Shown piece by piece: positions 17,062 through 24,222 of a stretch of 64,000 nucleotides of DNA. The stretch is taken from the NCBI RefSeq assembly GCF_013363975.1, contig NZ_JABWGN010000023.1:59154-123153 (forward strand), read 5' to 3'. Made by a program: the position numbers and the translations under genes. This stretch comes from Nonomuraea montanisoli. GTDB lineage: Bacteria > Actinomycetota > Actinomycetes > Streptosporangiales > Streptosporangiaceae. Position 1 is the stretch's first letter. The number at the start of each line of letters is the position of its first letter. The notes beneath the pieces were generated by a model. It ran no database searches. It worked only from the letters and a program-made list of their open reading frames with translations, and was not told the origin of the DNA.

Positions 17062-17895
17062 TCAGCTCGCGAGGACCGCGCGCAAGGCGGCCGCGTACGC
17101 CTTCGGGTGGGTGGTGTTGCCGTTGTGGCCGCCGGGGAACTCGCGAAGCTCCGTGTCGAACAGACCGGCCAGCGCGGCGGCGCACTTGTGGTCGAAGACG
17201 GCGCGCGGTGTGGTCCGGCCGGTCACGGGGACGATGCGCGTACCGGTGTTCTTGAGCGCGGCGACGTCGATGGTGTCGCCGATGACGGCGGTGAAGTCGC
17301 GCTCGATGAAGAAGCGGAAGTTGGCGACCCGCTGAGGGGTCAGCGGCTGCGGGGTGACATCGGGCTCGGCGTCCGGATGGGCGGGGTCGATGCCCAGCAC
17401 CTCGGCGATCAGCTTGAAGGCGGCGGGCAGGCCCTCGCGCCGGTAGACGTCCTGGATCTGCTCCAGCTCACGTTCGTGGTGGGCGCGCTGGTCGGCCGGG
17501 AGGAGCCGGGGCGTGACGGGCTCGTGGGCGACGAGCAGGCCGATCTGCCCGGGGTGGTCGACGGCCAGGTGCAGGCCGATCGAGGCGCCGAGGCTGCACC
17601 CGAGCATGAGCGCCGGCTGGTCCGTGAGCTCGGCCAGCAGGCGGTGCACGTCGTCGGCGTGCTCGGCGATGGTCACGCCCTGGTCGGGGTCGTCCAGGGT
17701 GCTGCGGGACAGGCCGCGGCGGTCGTAGGTCACGACGGTGTGGTCGGCGACGAGCTGGTCGACCAGGTCGACGCTCCGCCTGGCGTCGCCCTCGCCGCTC
17801 TGGGAGATCAGCAGCAGCGGGCCGGTCCCCCGGACCTCGTAGTACAGGGTGGCGCCCGGCACGCGCAGGGTGCTCGTCGTGAAGGCGGTGTCCAT
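17062..17895 (-). CDS. Alpha/beta fold hydrolase
   Basis: 277 residues. GAGAGGA about eight bases before the ATG supports the start. The nucleophile elbow is GCSLG (Ser101), preceded by VVTYDRRGLS (strand and turn) and followed by a late histidine in FPGGHNG; an acid residue is plausible in the C-terminal third. It lacks a signal peptide, so it is probably cytoplasmic. Four phased 10-bp repeats lie directly upstream (17944-17995) and are the likely control site. The NmrA-like gene ends 220 bp upstream on the same strand. Substrate is not predictable. Confidence 0.9.
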   Translation of the reverse strand: MDTAFTTSTLRVPGATLYYEVRGTGPLLLISQSGEGDARRSVDLVDQLVADHTVVTYDRRGLSRSTLDDPDQGVTIAEHADDVHRLLAELTDQPALMLGCSLGASIGLHLAVDHPGQIGLLVAHEPVTPRLLPADQRAHHERELEQIQDVYRREGLPAAFKLIAEVLGIDPAHPDAEPDVTPQPLTPQRVANFRFFIERDFTAVIGDTIDVAALKNTGTRIVPVTGRTTPRAVFDHKCAAALAGLFDTELREFPGGHNGNTTHPKAYAAALRAVLAS

Positions 17896-17943
17896 GGGAT
17901 GTCCTCTCGGGCCGGGGGCGGTGCGCCCCGATGGCTACGATCA

Positions 17944-17995
17944 TGACACATCATTTTTGATACATCAATACTGATGCATCCGATGTGATGCGTCA
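17944..17995 (-). promoter_or_regulatory. Four phased direct repeats TGATRCRTCA, likely operator array
   Basis: TGACACATCA (17944), TGATACATCA (17958), TGATGCATCC (17972) and TGATGCGTCA (17986) lie at exact 14-bp intervals, 48 bp upstream of the alpha/beta hydrolase start. Each unit is itself close to a palindrome. The region is A+T-rich and has no coding capacity of note. Confidence 0.7.
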
Positions 17996-18115
17996 CTGTC
18001 GATCATGAACGGCCTCCCGAGGGTCCGGGCGGGTGCTGACAGCCCGCCGCCGGTTCGCTGTCAGCACCACCGCCGGCTGTCAGCACCACCGCCGACGAGA
18101 TCGGACGCGACCGGG

Positions 18116-18997
18116 TCAGGCCCTCGCGAACAGAGCGTCGAACTGGGCCTTGCCCTCACGCTCCAACCACGTCTCGAAGTCCATGAGCCCCGGATGCAGC
18201 GCCCGCAGCGCCGGGATGTCGGCCCGCCACCCTCCGAACGAGTCCACGGCCTCCATGTCGCCCGCACCGAGCCCGAGCGCCGCGCGCCGCTCGGCCGGGA
18301 TGGGCTCGACGTCGACGGGACGGCCCGTGGCGCGGCTGATGGCGGCCACCAGATCGGCGCGGGACAGCTCGTCGCCGGCCAGCTCCAGCGCCCGCCCCAC
18401 GTAGCGATCGGGGTCGGCGAAGGCGAGCGCGGCGAACGCGCCGATGTCCGTGACGGCGATGAGCTGGACCGTCGCCCTGGGCGGGATGACGCGGACGAGC
18501 GCCGCGTCGCCGGTCACGCCGTAGTGCGGCCGCGCGTGGTTCTCCATGAACATGACGGGACGCAGGATCGTGGCGGGCAGGCCCAGGGCGCGGATGTGCT
18601 GCTCGATCTCCCACTTGGTGTTCCAGTGCGAGATGCCGGAGTCGCGGTCCGCGCCGCCGACGGAGGCGTAGACGAGGTGCCGCACGCCGGCCGCGTGCGC
18701 GGCGTCGGCCACGTTGACGCCGAGCCGCACCTCCTCCTCGACGCCGTGCGGCGGCCCCGCGGCCGGCTGCACGCTGAACACCCCGTGGGCGCCGCGCGCC
18801 GCCTCCGCCAGCGAGTCGCGGTCGCCCATGTCGCCGGGCACGAGCTCGGCGCCCGCCTCCGCCAGCCGTCCGGCCGCCGGAGCGCCCGGGTCGCGCACCA
18901 GGGCCCTGACGCGCCAGCCCGCGGCCAGCAGCGCGCGTGCGGTGGCGCCGCCCTGCTGGCCGGTGGCGCCGGTGACGAGCACGGTTCGATCGGTCAT
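18116..18997 (-). CDS. NmrA-family NAD(P)-binding protein
   Basis: 293 residues. AAGGAGAG precedes the ATG by about five bases. The Rossmann motif is VTGATGQQGG (about 8-17). HLVYASVGGAD, followed by a KWEIEQHIR helix and LRPVMFMEN, is characteristic of atypical SDRs of the NmrA/HSCARG type, which bind NAD(P) and act as redox sensors or isomerase-like reductases. It is divergent from a TetR gene with two palindromes between the starts, so it is probably that regulator's target. No catalytic Tyr-xxx-Lys is obvious (HWNTK occupies the place), as in many NmrA proteins. Confidence 0.9.
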   Translation of the reverse strand: MTDRTVLVTGATGQQGGATARALLAAGWRVRALVRDPGAPAAGRLAEAGAELVPGDMGDRDSLAEAARGAHGVFSVQPAAGPPHGVEEEVRLGVNVADAAHAAGVRHLVYASVGGADRDSGISHWNTKWEIEQHIRALGLPATILRPVMFMENHARPHYGVTGDAALVRVIPPRATVQLIAVTDIGAFAALAFADPDRYVGRALELAGDELSRADLVAAISRATGRPVDVEPIPAERRAALGLGAGDMEAVDSFGGWRADIPALRALHPGLMDFETWLEREGKAQFDALFARA

Positions 18998-19019
18998 CGT
19001 CTCTCCTTGGTAGATTATG

Positions 19020-19056
19020 CGGAGCGATGCTCCGGAACATACGGAGCAGTGCTCCG
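19020..19056. promoter_or_regulatory. Double palindromic operator between nmrA-like and tetR genes
   Basis: CGGAGCGATGCTCCG (19020-19034) and CGGAGCAGTGCTCCG (19042-19056) are 15-bp palindromes spaced 22 bp centre to centre, in the 87-bp gap between divergent starts. This is a typical TetR operator arrangement, so the adjacent regulator probably binds here. Confidence 0.8.
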
Positions 19057-19084
19057 GTTGTCAACTGCGAAGGAGAGCCCTGCC

Positions 19085-19642
19085 GTGCCCGAGGCGCTAC
19101 GCGCGGACGCCCGCCACAACCACGACCAGCTCCTCGCCGCCGCCCGCGCAGCCTTCGCCGAGCACGGCACCGAGGCGTCGCTGCGCGACATCGCCCGCCG
19201 CGCCGGCGTCGGGATCGGCACGCTCTACCGGCACTTCCCCACCCGGGAGGCGCTGCTCCAGGCCCTCATGCGCGCGCGGTTCGACGCGCTGGGACAGCGC
19301 GCCTCCGGGCTGCTCGCCGAGCCGTCGCCGCGCGAGGCGCTGCTCACCTGGCTCGAAGAGGTGGCGGCCGGGTCGGCGACGTACCGGGGGCTGCCGGAGT
19401 CGGTCATGACGGCGCTGCGGGACGAAGGGTCGGAGCTGCACGCCTCCTGCGCGGCGATGCGCGAGGCGGGCGCCCGCCTCCTCGAGAGGGCCCAGGCCGA
19501 GGAGGCCGTGCGGGCGGACGTGACGATCGAGGAGCTGCTGGCGCTGGCGGCGGGCACGGCGTGGGCGGGCGAGCAGTCACCGGGACGACCGGAGATGGCG
19601 CGGCGCCTGCTGCGCCTCGCCATGACAGGTCTGGCCGGCTGA
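19085..19642 (+). CDS. TetR/AcrR family transcriptional regulator
   Basis: 185 residues from a GTG with AAGGAGAG upstream. The N-terminal helix-turn-helix reads SLRDIARRAGVGIGTLYRHF (about 36-55), typical of TetR. The C-terminal domain is the all-helical ligand-binding type. Divergent from the NmrA-like gene across two 15-bp palindromes, it is most likely an autoregulated repressor of that gene. Ligand unknown. Confidence 0.93.
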   Translation: MPEALRADARHNHDQLLAAARAAFAEHGTEASLRDIARRAGVGIGTLYRHFPTREALLQALMRARFDALGQRASGLLAEPSPREALLTWLEEVAAGSATYRGLPESVMTALRDEGSELHASCAAMREAGARLLERAQAEEAVRADVTIEELLALAAGTAWAGEQSPGRPEMARRLLRLAMTGLAG

Positions 19643-19656
19643 CGACCTCGCCCTCT

Positions 19657-19812
19657 GACGGCTCCGCGCGGAACGGCCCCCTTGCCGGCTCCGCGCGGGA
19701 CGGCCCCTTGCCGGCTCCGCGCGGGACGGCCCCTTGCCGGCTCCGCGCGGGACGGCCCCACTCGCCGGGTCCACACGGAACGGTCCGCTTGGCGATTCCT
19801 TGCGGAACGGCA
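19657..19812. repeat. 26-bp tandem repeat array after tetR
   Basis: About five to six units of 26 bp based on GCCGGCTCCGCGCGGGACGG plus CCCCTT begin 15 bp after the tetR stop. The middle units are nearly identical and the outer ones diverged. This array fills most of the 242-bp gap before the next gene. Confidence 0.88.
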
Positions 19813-19884
19813 CATGGAACAGGGACGCCGACTGTGATTACATGGTTTTCCAGTAGGAAATAAAGACTGTGGAGGTGGTGCCCC

Positions 19885-20931
19885 GTGAAGCAGGCCGTGA
19901 CCACGATCGTCAAGCCCCTCCCGGACCACCTGTTCCGCCTGCACGACGGCAACGCCGAGATGCGCTGGGAAGCCATGGCCGGCGTGGGCTACCACACCCC
20001 GAACGACCGGTTCTTCGTCCGCAACCACACTTGTACCCCGCTCATCGACGCCGCCACCTGGCGGCTGCGCATCCACGGCCCCGGCGTGCGATGTCCCGGC
20101 GAATACACCTACCCGCAACTGCTGGCCATGCCCGCGCGGACGATCGACACCGCGATCGAGTGCGCCGGGAACGGCCGCAGCCTCTACGACACCCAGCAGC
20201 ACGAACCGGCCCCCGGCGCGCAGTGGGGGCTCGGCGCGATCGGCGTGGCGCGCTGGCGCGGCGTGCCCCTGTCGTACCTGCTGCGCCAGGCCGGCGTACG
20301 GCCCGACGCGGTGGACGTGGTGGCGCGCGGGCTCGACGCGCCGTTCGAGGACCACGGCCGGGTACGCCGGCCGCTGCCCGCCGCCAAGGCCATGGACGAC
20401 GTGATCGTCGCCTACGAGATGAACGGCGAGCCGCTTCCGCCCGATCATGGTTTTCCGGCGCGGCTGGTGGTTCCGGGGTGGGCCGGAATAGCGTCGATCA
20501 AATGGCTCGGCGATCTGGAGGTGGCCACCAAGAAGATCTTCACCCCCTGGAACACCTTGTTCTACCGCGATATCACCACGCAGCCGGTCAAGAGCGCTTT
20601 CGAGCTCGCCTGGGACGCCGTGCTGCGCCTCGGCGTCCCGCACGTCCTGCACGGTCGGTCATGGTCGGGGCGCGGCCGGATCACCCGCGTGGAGGTGAGC
20701 CTCGACGGCGGCCGCACCTGGCGCCAGGCCGAGCACCACGGCCGTCGCCTGGTCGGAGCCTGGTTGCCGTGGCACATCCAGTGGGCGCCGCGCACGCCCG
20801 GGCGATACGTCCTCATGGCCCGCGCGACCGACGAGACCGGCGCGACGCAGCCGCTGATCACTCCCCGTCACCCCTTCGGCTATCACTTCGACGCCGTCGC
20901 GCAACATCCCATTCACGTTGTCAGCGGATAG
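19885..20931 (+). CDS. Sulfite oxidase-family molybdopterin oxidoreductase
   Basis: 348 residues from a GTG with GGAGGTGG about six bases upstream. The molybdopterin domain has the metal-binding cysteine in IECAGNGRS (C93), with RFFVRNH near residue 44 and the later PWNTLFYR and VPGWAGIASIKWL motifs of the family. The C-terminal third is the Ig-like dimerisation domain (RVEVSLDGGRTW). No Tat signal or heme domain is present, so it is probably a soluble cytoplasmic enzyme. The electron acceptor and substrate are unknown. It stands alone, with 142 bp before the acyltransferase gene. Confidence 0.92.
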   Translation: MKQAVTTIVKPLPDHLFRLHDGNAEMRWEAMAGVGYHTPNDRFFVRNHTCTPLIDAATWRLRIHGPGVRCPGEYTYPQLLAMPARTIDTAIECAGNGRSLYDTQQHEPAPGAQWGLGAIGVARWRGVPLSYLLRQAGVRPDAVDVVARGLDAPFEDHGRVRRPLPAAKAMDDVIVAYEMNGEPLPPDHGFPARLVVPGWAGIASIKWLGDLEVATKKIFTPWNTLFYRDITTQPVKSAFELAWDAVLRLGVPHVLHGRSWSGRGRITRVEVSLDGGRTWRQAEHHGRRLVGAWLPWHIQWAPRTPGRYVLMARATDETGATQPLITPRHPFGYHFDAVAQHPIHVVSG

Positions 20932-21073
20932 AAAAATGTCACGGAACCCGAGTGAGCTGCGCATTCTCCATTCACCCGTGCGGGTACGGTGAATTCATCT
21001 GAAAGACTCGCGCGGAAACCCATCCGACATCGGCCCGTGTGATGCTGACCGCACGCGACCACGAGGAGATGAG

Positions 21074-22774
21074 ATGCGCCAGCTGACCGCACTCGACGCG
21101 CAGTTCCTCAACGTCGAGTCCGCGACCACCACGGCACACGTGGCGGGGCTGGCGATCCTCGATCCGGCGGACGGCGCGGTCACCCGCGACGCGCTGGCGG
21201 GGTTGCTGCTCGACCGCATCCACCTGTCGCCCGCGCTCAGCCTCCGCCTCGTCCCGGTGCCGTTCGGCCTCGACCATCCGTACTGGGCGGCGGATCCCGC
21301 TTTCGACATCGCGAACCACCTGTTCGAGACCGTGCTGCCGGAGCCGGGCGACCAGCGGCGGCTCGCCGACGAGGTGGCGCGGATCCACGCCCGGCGGCTC
21401 GACCGGGCGCACCCGCTGTGGGAGATGCACCTCATCCGCGGGCTGGCGGGCGGCCTGGTCGCGGTGTACACGAAGGTGCACCACGCGGCCATCGACGGCG
21501 TCACGGGGGCGGAGACGCTCGCCGCCCTGCTCGACCTGGCGCCGGGCGAGCGCCGCGCGACCGCGTCACGGGCCGGCGCCACGGTCGTCCCGCTGCGCGC
21601 CCCCGCCGGGACGCGCGGCCGCGGCGCGGGCCGCGCCGAGAAGCACCCCCCGAGCGCCGCCGCCGAGACACAAGCCCCGGATGCGAGCCCCGCCCGGACA
21701 CACGGCCCGACCACTGACCCCGCCCGGACACACGGCCCGAGCGCCGACGCCGCCCGGACACACGGCCCGAGCGCCGACCCCGCCCAGGCACACGCCCCGA
21801 GCGCCGACCCCGCCCAGGCACACGCCCCGAGCGCCGATCCGGCCGACGACGAGGGACCGGGTCTGGTGCGGATGCTCGCCGGGGCCGCCCTGCGGAACGC
21901 CACGCAGCCCGTACGAGCCCTGCGCTCCGTGGTCCGCGCCGCCACCGACCTCGACGCCATCCCACTGGTCTCCACGCTGCCCGGCGCCGGCCTGATCGCC
22001 CGTACGGCCAGGCTCGTGAGCGGTGACCGGCACGAGCGTCCCGAGGTGCCGCGGCTGGCCGCCCCGCGCACCCCGTTCAACGGCCCCGTCAGCGCCGAAC
22101 GGCGCGTCTCGTTCGGCTCGGTCCCGCTCAAGGACGTCAAGAGCGTGGCCAAGGCGAACGGCATCAGCGTCAACGACGTCGTCATGACCCTGTGCGCCTC
22201 GGCCCTGCGGTCGTGGCTGGTGGAGCGGGACGCGCTGCCCGAGGAGCCGCTGGTCGCCGCCGTGCCCGTCGCGGTGCGCGCGGGCGACGCCCGCGAGGGC
22301 ATGGGCAACCACATCTCCGCCATGGTCGCCCCGCTCCCCACGAACGTGGCCGGCGCCCGCGAGCGCCTGCGCGAGACGGGGGCGGCGATGCGCGCGGCCA
22401 AGCGCAGGTTCGCCCAGGCGCCGGCCTCCTGGCTGGAGGACCTGTGCTCGGTGCTGCCCGCCCCGGTCACGACGCTGGCCACGCCGGCGCTCTTCCGGCT
22501 GGCGTCGGTGGCCTTCCCGCCGGTCAACATCATCGTCAGCAACGTGCCGGGCCCGCAGTTCCCGCTGTACCTGTGCGGGGGCCGGGTGCTGTCGTACTAC
22601 CCGCTGTCGGTGGTGAGCGACGTGAGCGGCGGGCTCAACATCACCTGCTTCTCCTACGACGGCATGCTGGACTTCGGTGTCGTCGCCTGCCCGGAACGGG
22701 TCGACGACGTGTGGGGGCTGCTCGGCCACCTGCGGGCCGCGCTCGACGAGCTCCTGGACCTCGACCGCGACTGA
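21074..22774 (+). CDS. Wax ester synthase/diacylglycerol acyltransferase (WS/DGAT)
   Basis: 566 residues; GAGGAGATG precedes the ATG. The catalytic motif HHAAIDG is at about 137-143, as in bacterial WS/DGAT enzymes, which esterify fatty alcohols or diacylglycerol with acyl-CoA to make storage lipid at the membrane. Later conserved parts (NDVVMTLCASALR, NIIVSNVPGP) are present. The usual length is about 450-480. The excess is explained by a linker of six decapeptide repeats (DNA 21661-21840) between the N- and C-terminal halves. Monocistronic. Confidence 0.94.
   Translation: MRQLTALDAQFLNVESATTTAHVAGLAILDPADGAVTRDALAGLLLDRIHLSPALSLRLVPVPFGLDHPYWAADPAFDIANHLFETVLPEPGDQRRLADEVARIHARRLDRAHPLWEMHLIRGLAGGLVAVYTKVHHAAIDGVTGAETLAALLDLAPGERRATASRAGATVVPLRAPAGTRGRGAGRAEKHPPSAAAETQAPDASPARTHGPTTDPARTHGPSADAARTHGPSADPAQAHAPSADPAQAHAPSADPADDEGPGLVRMLAGAALRNATQPVRALRSVVRAATDLDAIPLVSTLPGAGLIARTARLVSGDRHERPEVPRLAAPRTPFNGPVSAERRVSFGSVPLKDVKSVAKANGISVNDVVMTLCASALRSWLVERDALPEEPLVAAVPVAVRAGDAREGMGNHISAMVAPLPTNVAGARERLRETGAAMRAAKRRFAQAPASWLEDLCSVLPAPVTTLATPALFRLASVAFPPVNIIVSNVPGPQFPLYLCGGRVLSYYPLSVVSDVSGGLNITCFSYDGMLDFGVVACPERVDDVWGLLGHLRAALDELLDLDRD
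21661..21840. repeat. 30-bp in-frame tandem repeat x6 in the WS/DGAT gene
   Basis: Six 30-bp units encode decapeptides such as ARTHGPSADP and AQAHAPSADP. Units from 21691 on are nearly identical and the first is degenerate. The array sits in the interdomain linker. Confidence 0.9.
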
Positions 22775-22787
22775 GCCCGGTCGCGGC

Positions 22788-22872
22788 GCCTACGCCCTGC
22801 GGCTGGACGAGGTGCTGGACGCGCTCGGCATCGCCGGCGCCCCGATCGTCGGCATCTCACTCGGCGGCCGGA
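22788..22872 (+). pseudogene. Fragment of an alpha/beta hydrolase (nucleophile elbow only)
   Basis: One frame reads LDEVLDALGIAGAPIVGISLGG, the helix, strand and nucleophile elbow (GISLGG) of an alpha/beta hydrolase. Nothing of the fold lies before it (the WS/DGAT gene ends 14 bp earlier) or after it (a tandem repeat begins). It is a relic about 28 residues long. Confidence 0.6.
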
Positions 22873-22880
22873 TGAGAGGG

Positions 22881-22940
22881 CCGCCAGGCGAGGGAGTGGG
22901 CCGCTAGGCGAGGGAGTGGGCCGCTAGGCGAGGGAGTGGG
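22881..22940. repeat. 20-bp tandem repeat x3 over the stop of a TetR gene
   Basis: CCGCTAGGCGAGGGAGTGGG occurs at 22881 (one mismatch), 22901 and 22921. The last copy is the real 3' end of the minus-strand TetR gene and holds its TAG stop. The other two lie outside the gene. Confidence 0.9.
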
Positions 22941-23469
22941 CGATGAGCTCGGCGACGGCCTCGGGGTCGAGCTGGTGGCCGGTGAGCTGGCAGAGGGTCT
23001 CCTGGTAGAGCAGGACGGCGGCGAACGTGGCCGCCGCCACCTCCAGCCGCGCGGCGTCGCCCCGCGCCCCCGGCAGCGCCAGCTCCAGGGCGAAGCGGGC
23101 GCGCCGGATCAGCTCCCCGTTGAGGCGGCCGAGCCGTTCGCGTACGGACCCGTGGGTGTCGGCCTCGCGGAACAGGATCCGCCGCATCGCCGGCGAGGCC
23201 CGCAGCGGCAACCCCCGCGCCAGCCGGGAGAGCGTGCCGGCCGGGTCGCCGGGGACGGCGTCGACGTCGCGGCCCTCCTCCACGAGCGTGCGCTCGTCGA
23301 CCAGCGCGACGAGCACGTCGATCTTGTGCGGGAAGTAGTGAAAGACGAGCCCCTTCGGCACCTGGGCCAGCCGGGCGATGACGGAGGTGGGGGTGGCCTC
23401 GTAGCCGCCTCCGGCGAACAGCTCCTCCGCCGCGTCCAGGATGCGCGTCCGCGCGTCACCGTTCACCAC
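22924..23469 (-). CDS. TetR/AcrR family transcriptional regulator
   Basis: About 181 residues from the GTG at 23469; longer starts are possible up to 23538. The helix-turn-helix includes TSVIARLAQVPKGLVFHYFPHK, in the expected place after RILDAAEELF. The C-terminal domain is helical and unassigned. It is divergent from a second TetR gene with a 126-bp gap holding an inverted repeat. Which of the two regulators binds there is unknown. Confidence 0.88.
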   Translation of the reverse strand: MVNGDARTRILDAAEELFAGGGYEATPTSVIARLAQVPKGLVFHYFPHKIDVLVALVDERTLVEEGRDVDAVPGDPAGTLSRLARGLPLRASPAMRRILFREADTHGSVRERLGRLNGELIRRARFALELALPGARGDAARLEVAAATFAAVLLYQETLCQLTGHQLDPEAVAELIAHSLA

Positions 23470-23541
23470 AGCGGAACCATAACCTCCGCCTGTTCCGGCC
23501 CGCCATCCCGTCACGGCGAGACCGTCGTCCCGCACCACTAG

Positions 23542-23579
23542 TGAGACATTTATGTATCATGTGCGACAACGATGTCTCA
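23542..23579. promoter_or_regulatory. Inverted repeat TGAGACAT...ATGTCTCA, likely operator
   Basis: Perfect 8-bp arms (23542-23549 and 23572-23579) flank a 22-bp A+T-rich centre, between divergent TetR genes. The 3' arm overlaps a possible upstream ATG of the second TetR gene. This supports the later start at 23596 and suggests a control site for the tetR-efflux operon. An 8-bp palindrome CACTAGTG adjoins it. Confidence 0.65.
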
Positions 23580-23595
23580 TGCTGCGAGGAGCCCC

Positions 23596-24222
23596 ATGGG
23601 CCGAAGCGAGATCATGACCGCGGCCATCCGGCACCTGAACACCGATCCCGCCGCGTCCATGGCGGAGATCGCCGAGGCCGCCGGGGTGAGCCGGGCCACC
23701 CTGCACAGGCACTTCAGCGGGCGCGAGGACCTCATGCTCGCCCTCGCGCACCAGTCGCTGGACCGCTGGGCCGAGGCGCAGGCCGGCGCCGGCATCGCCG
23801 AGGCGACGGCCTCCGCGGACCCGGAGCTGGTCGGACGCGCCCTCCACACCCTGCTGACCGCGCTCATCGAGATCGCCGACGAGTACGGGTTCGGCCTCGC
23901 CGACCACGCCATGGCCGTACACCCAGAGCTGCGGCCCCGCGCGGAGGAGCTGGAGGAGCGCGAGGTCGCGTTCCTGACCGCCGCCCAGCGCGCGGGGGTG
24001 CTGCGCGCCGACCTGCCGGCGCGCTGGCTGAGCAGCGCGGTGCTCGGCCTGGCCGTGGCCGCCCGGGAGAGCCTCCGGCGCGGCGACATCGCCCGCCGCG
24101 ACGTGCCGCGGCTGCTGCTCGGCACGTTCTTCGACGGCGCCGCCGCCCGCGACCCCGGCGAGCGAACCGTCCCGGACGGCCCCGGCGAGCGGACCGGGAA
24201 CGCCCGGAAGGAGGGCCGATGA
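23596..24222 (+). CDS. TetR family regulator of the adjacent efflux pump
   Basis: 208 residues from the ATG at 23596, which has GAGGAG five bases upstream; the earlier ATG at 23572 lies in the operator-like repeat. The helix-turn-helix is SMAEIAEAAGVSRATLHRHF (about 21-40). It overlaps the next gene as ATGA, so it is co-transcribed with the DHA2 pump. It probably represses that operon and is relieved by a pump substrate. The last 25 residues are polar and contain a PGERT doublet. Confidence 0.92.
   Translation: MGRSEIMTAAIRHLNTDPAASMAEIAEAAGVSRATLHRHFSGREDLMLALAHQSLDRWAEAQAGAGIAEATASADPELVGRALHTLLTALIEIADEYGFGLADHAMAVHPELRPRAEELEEREVAFLTAAQRAGVLRADLPARWLSSAVLGLAVAARESLRRGDIARRDVPRLLLGTFFDGAAARDPGERTVPDGPGERTGNARKEGR

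Noticed and set aside
23572..23595. ATG at 23572 as the start of the efflux-pump TetR gene
   Set aside because: It lies on the 3' arm of the inverted repeat and has no ribosome site, whereas 23596 has GAGGAG.
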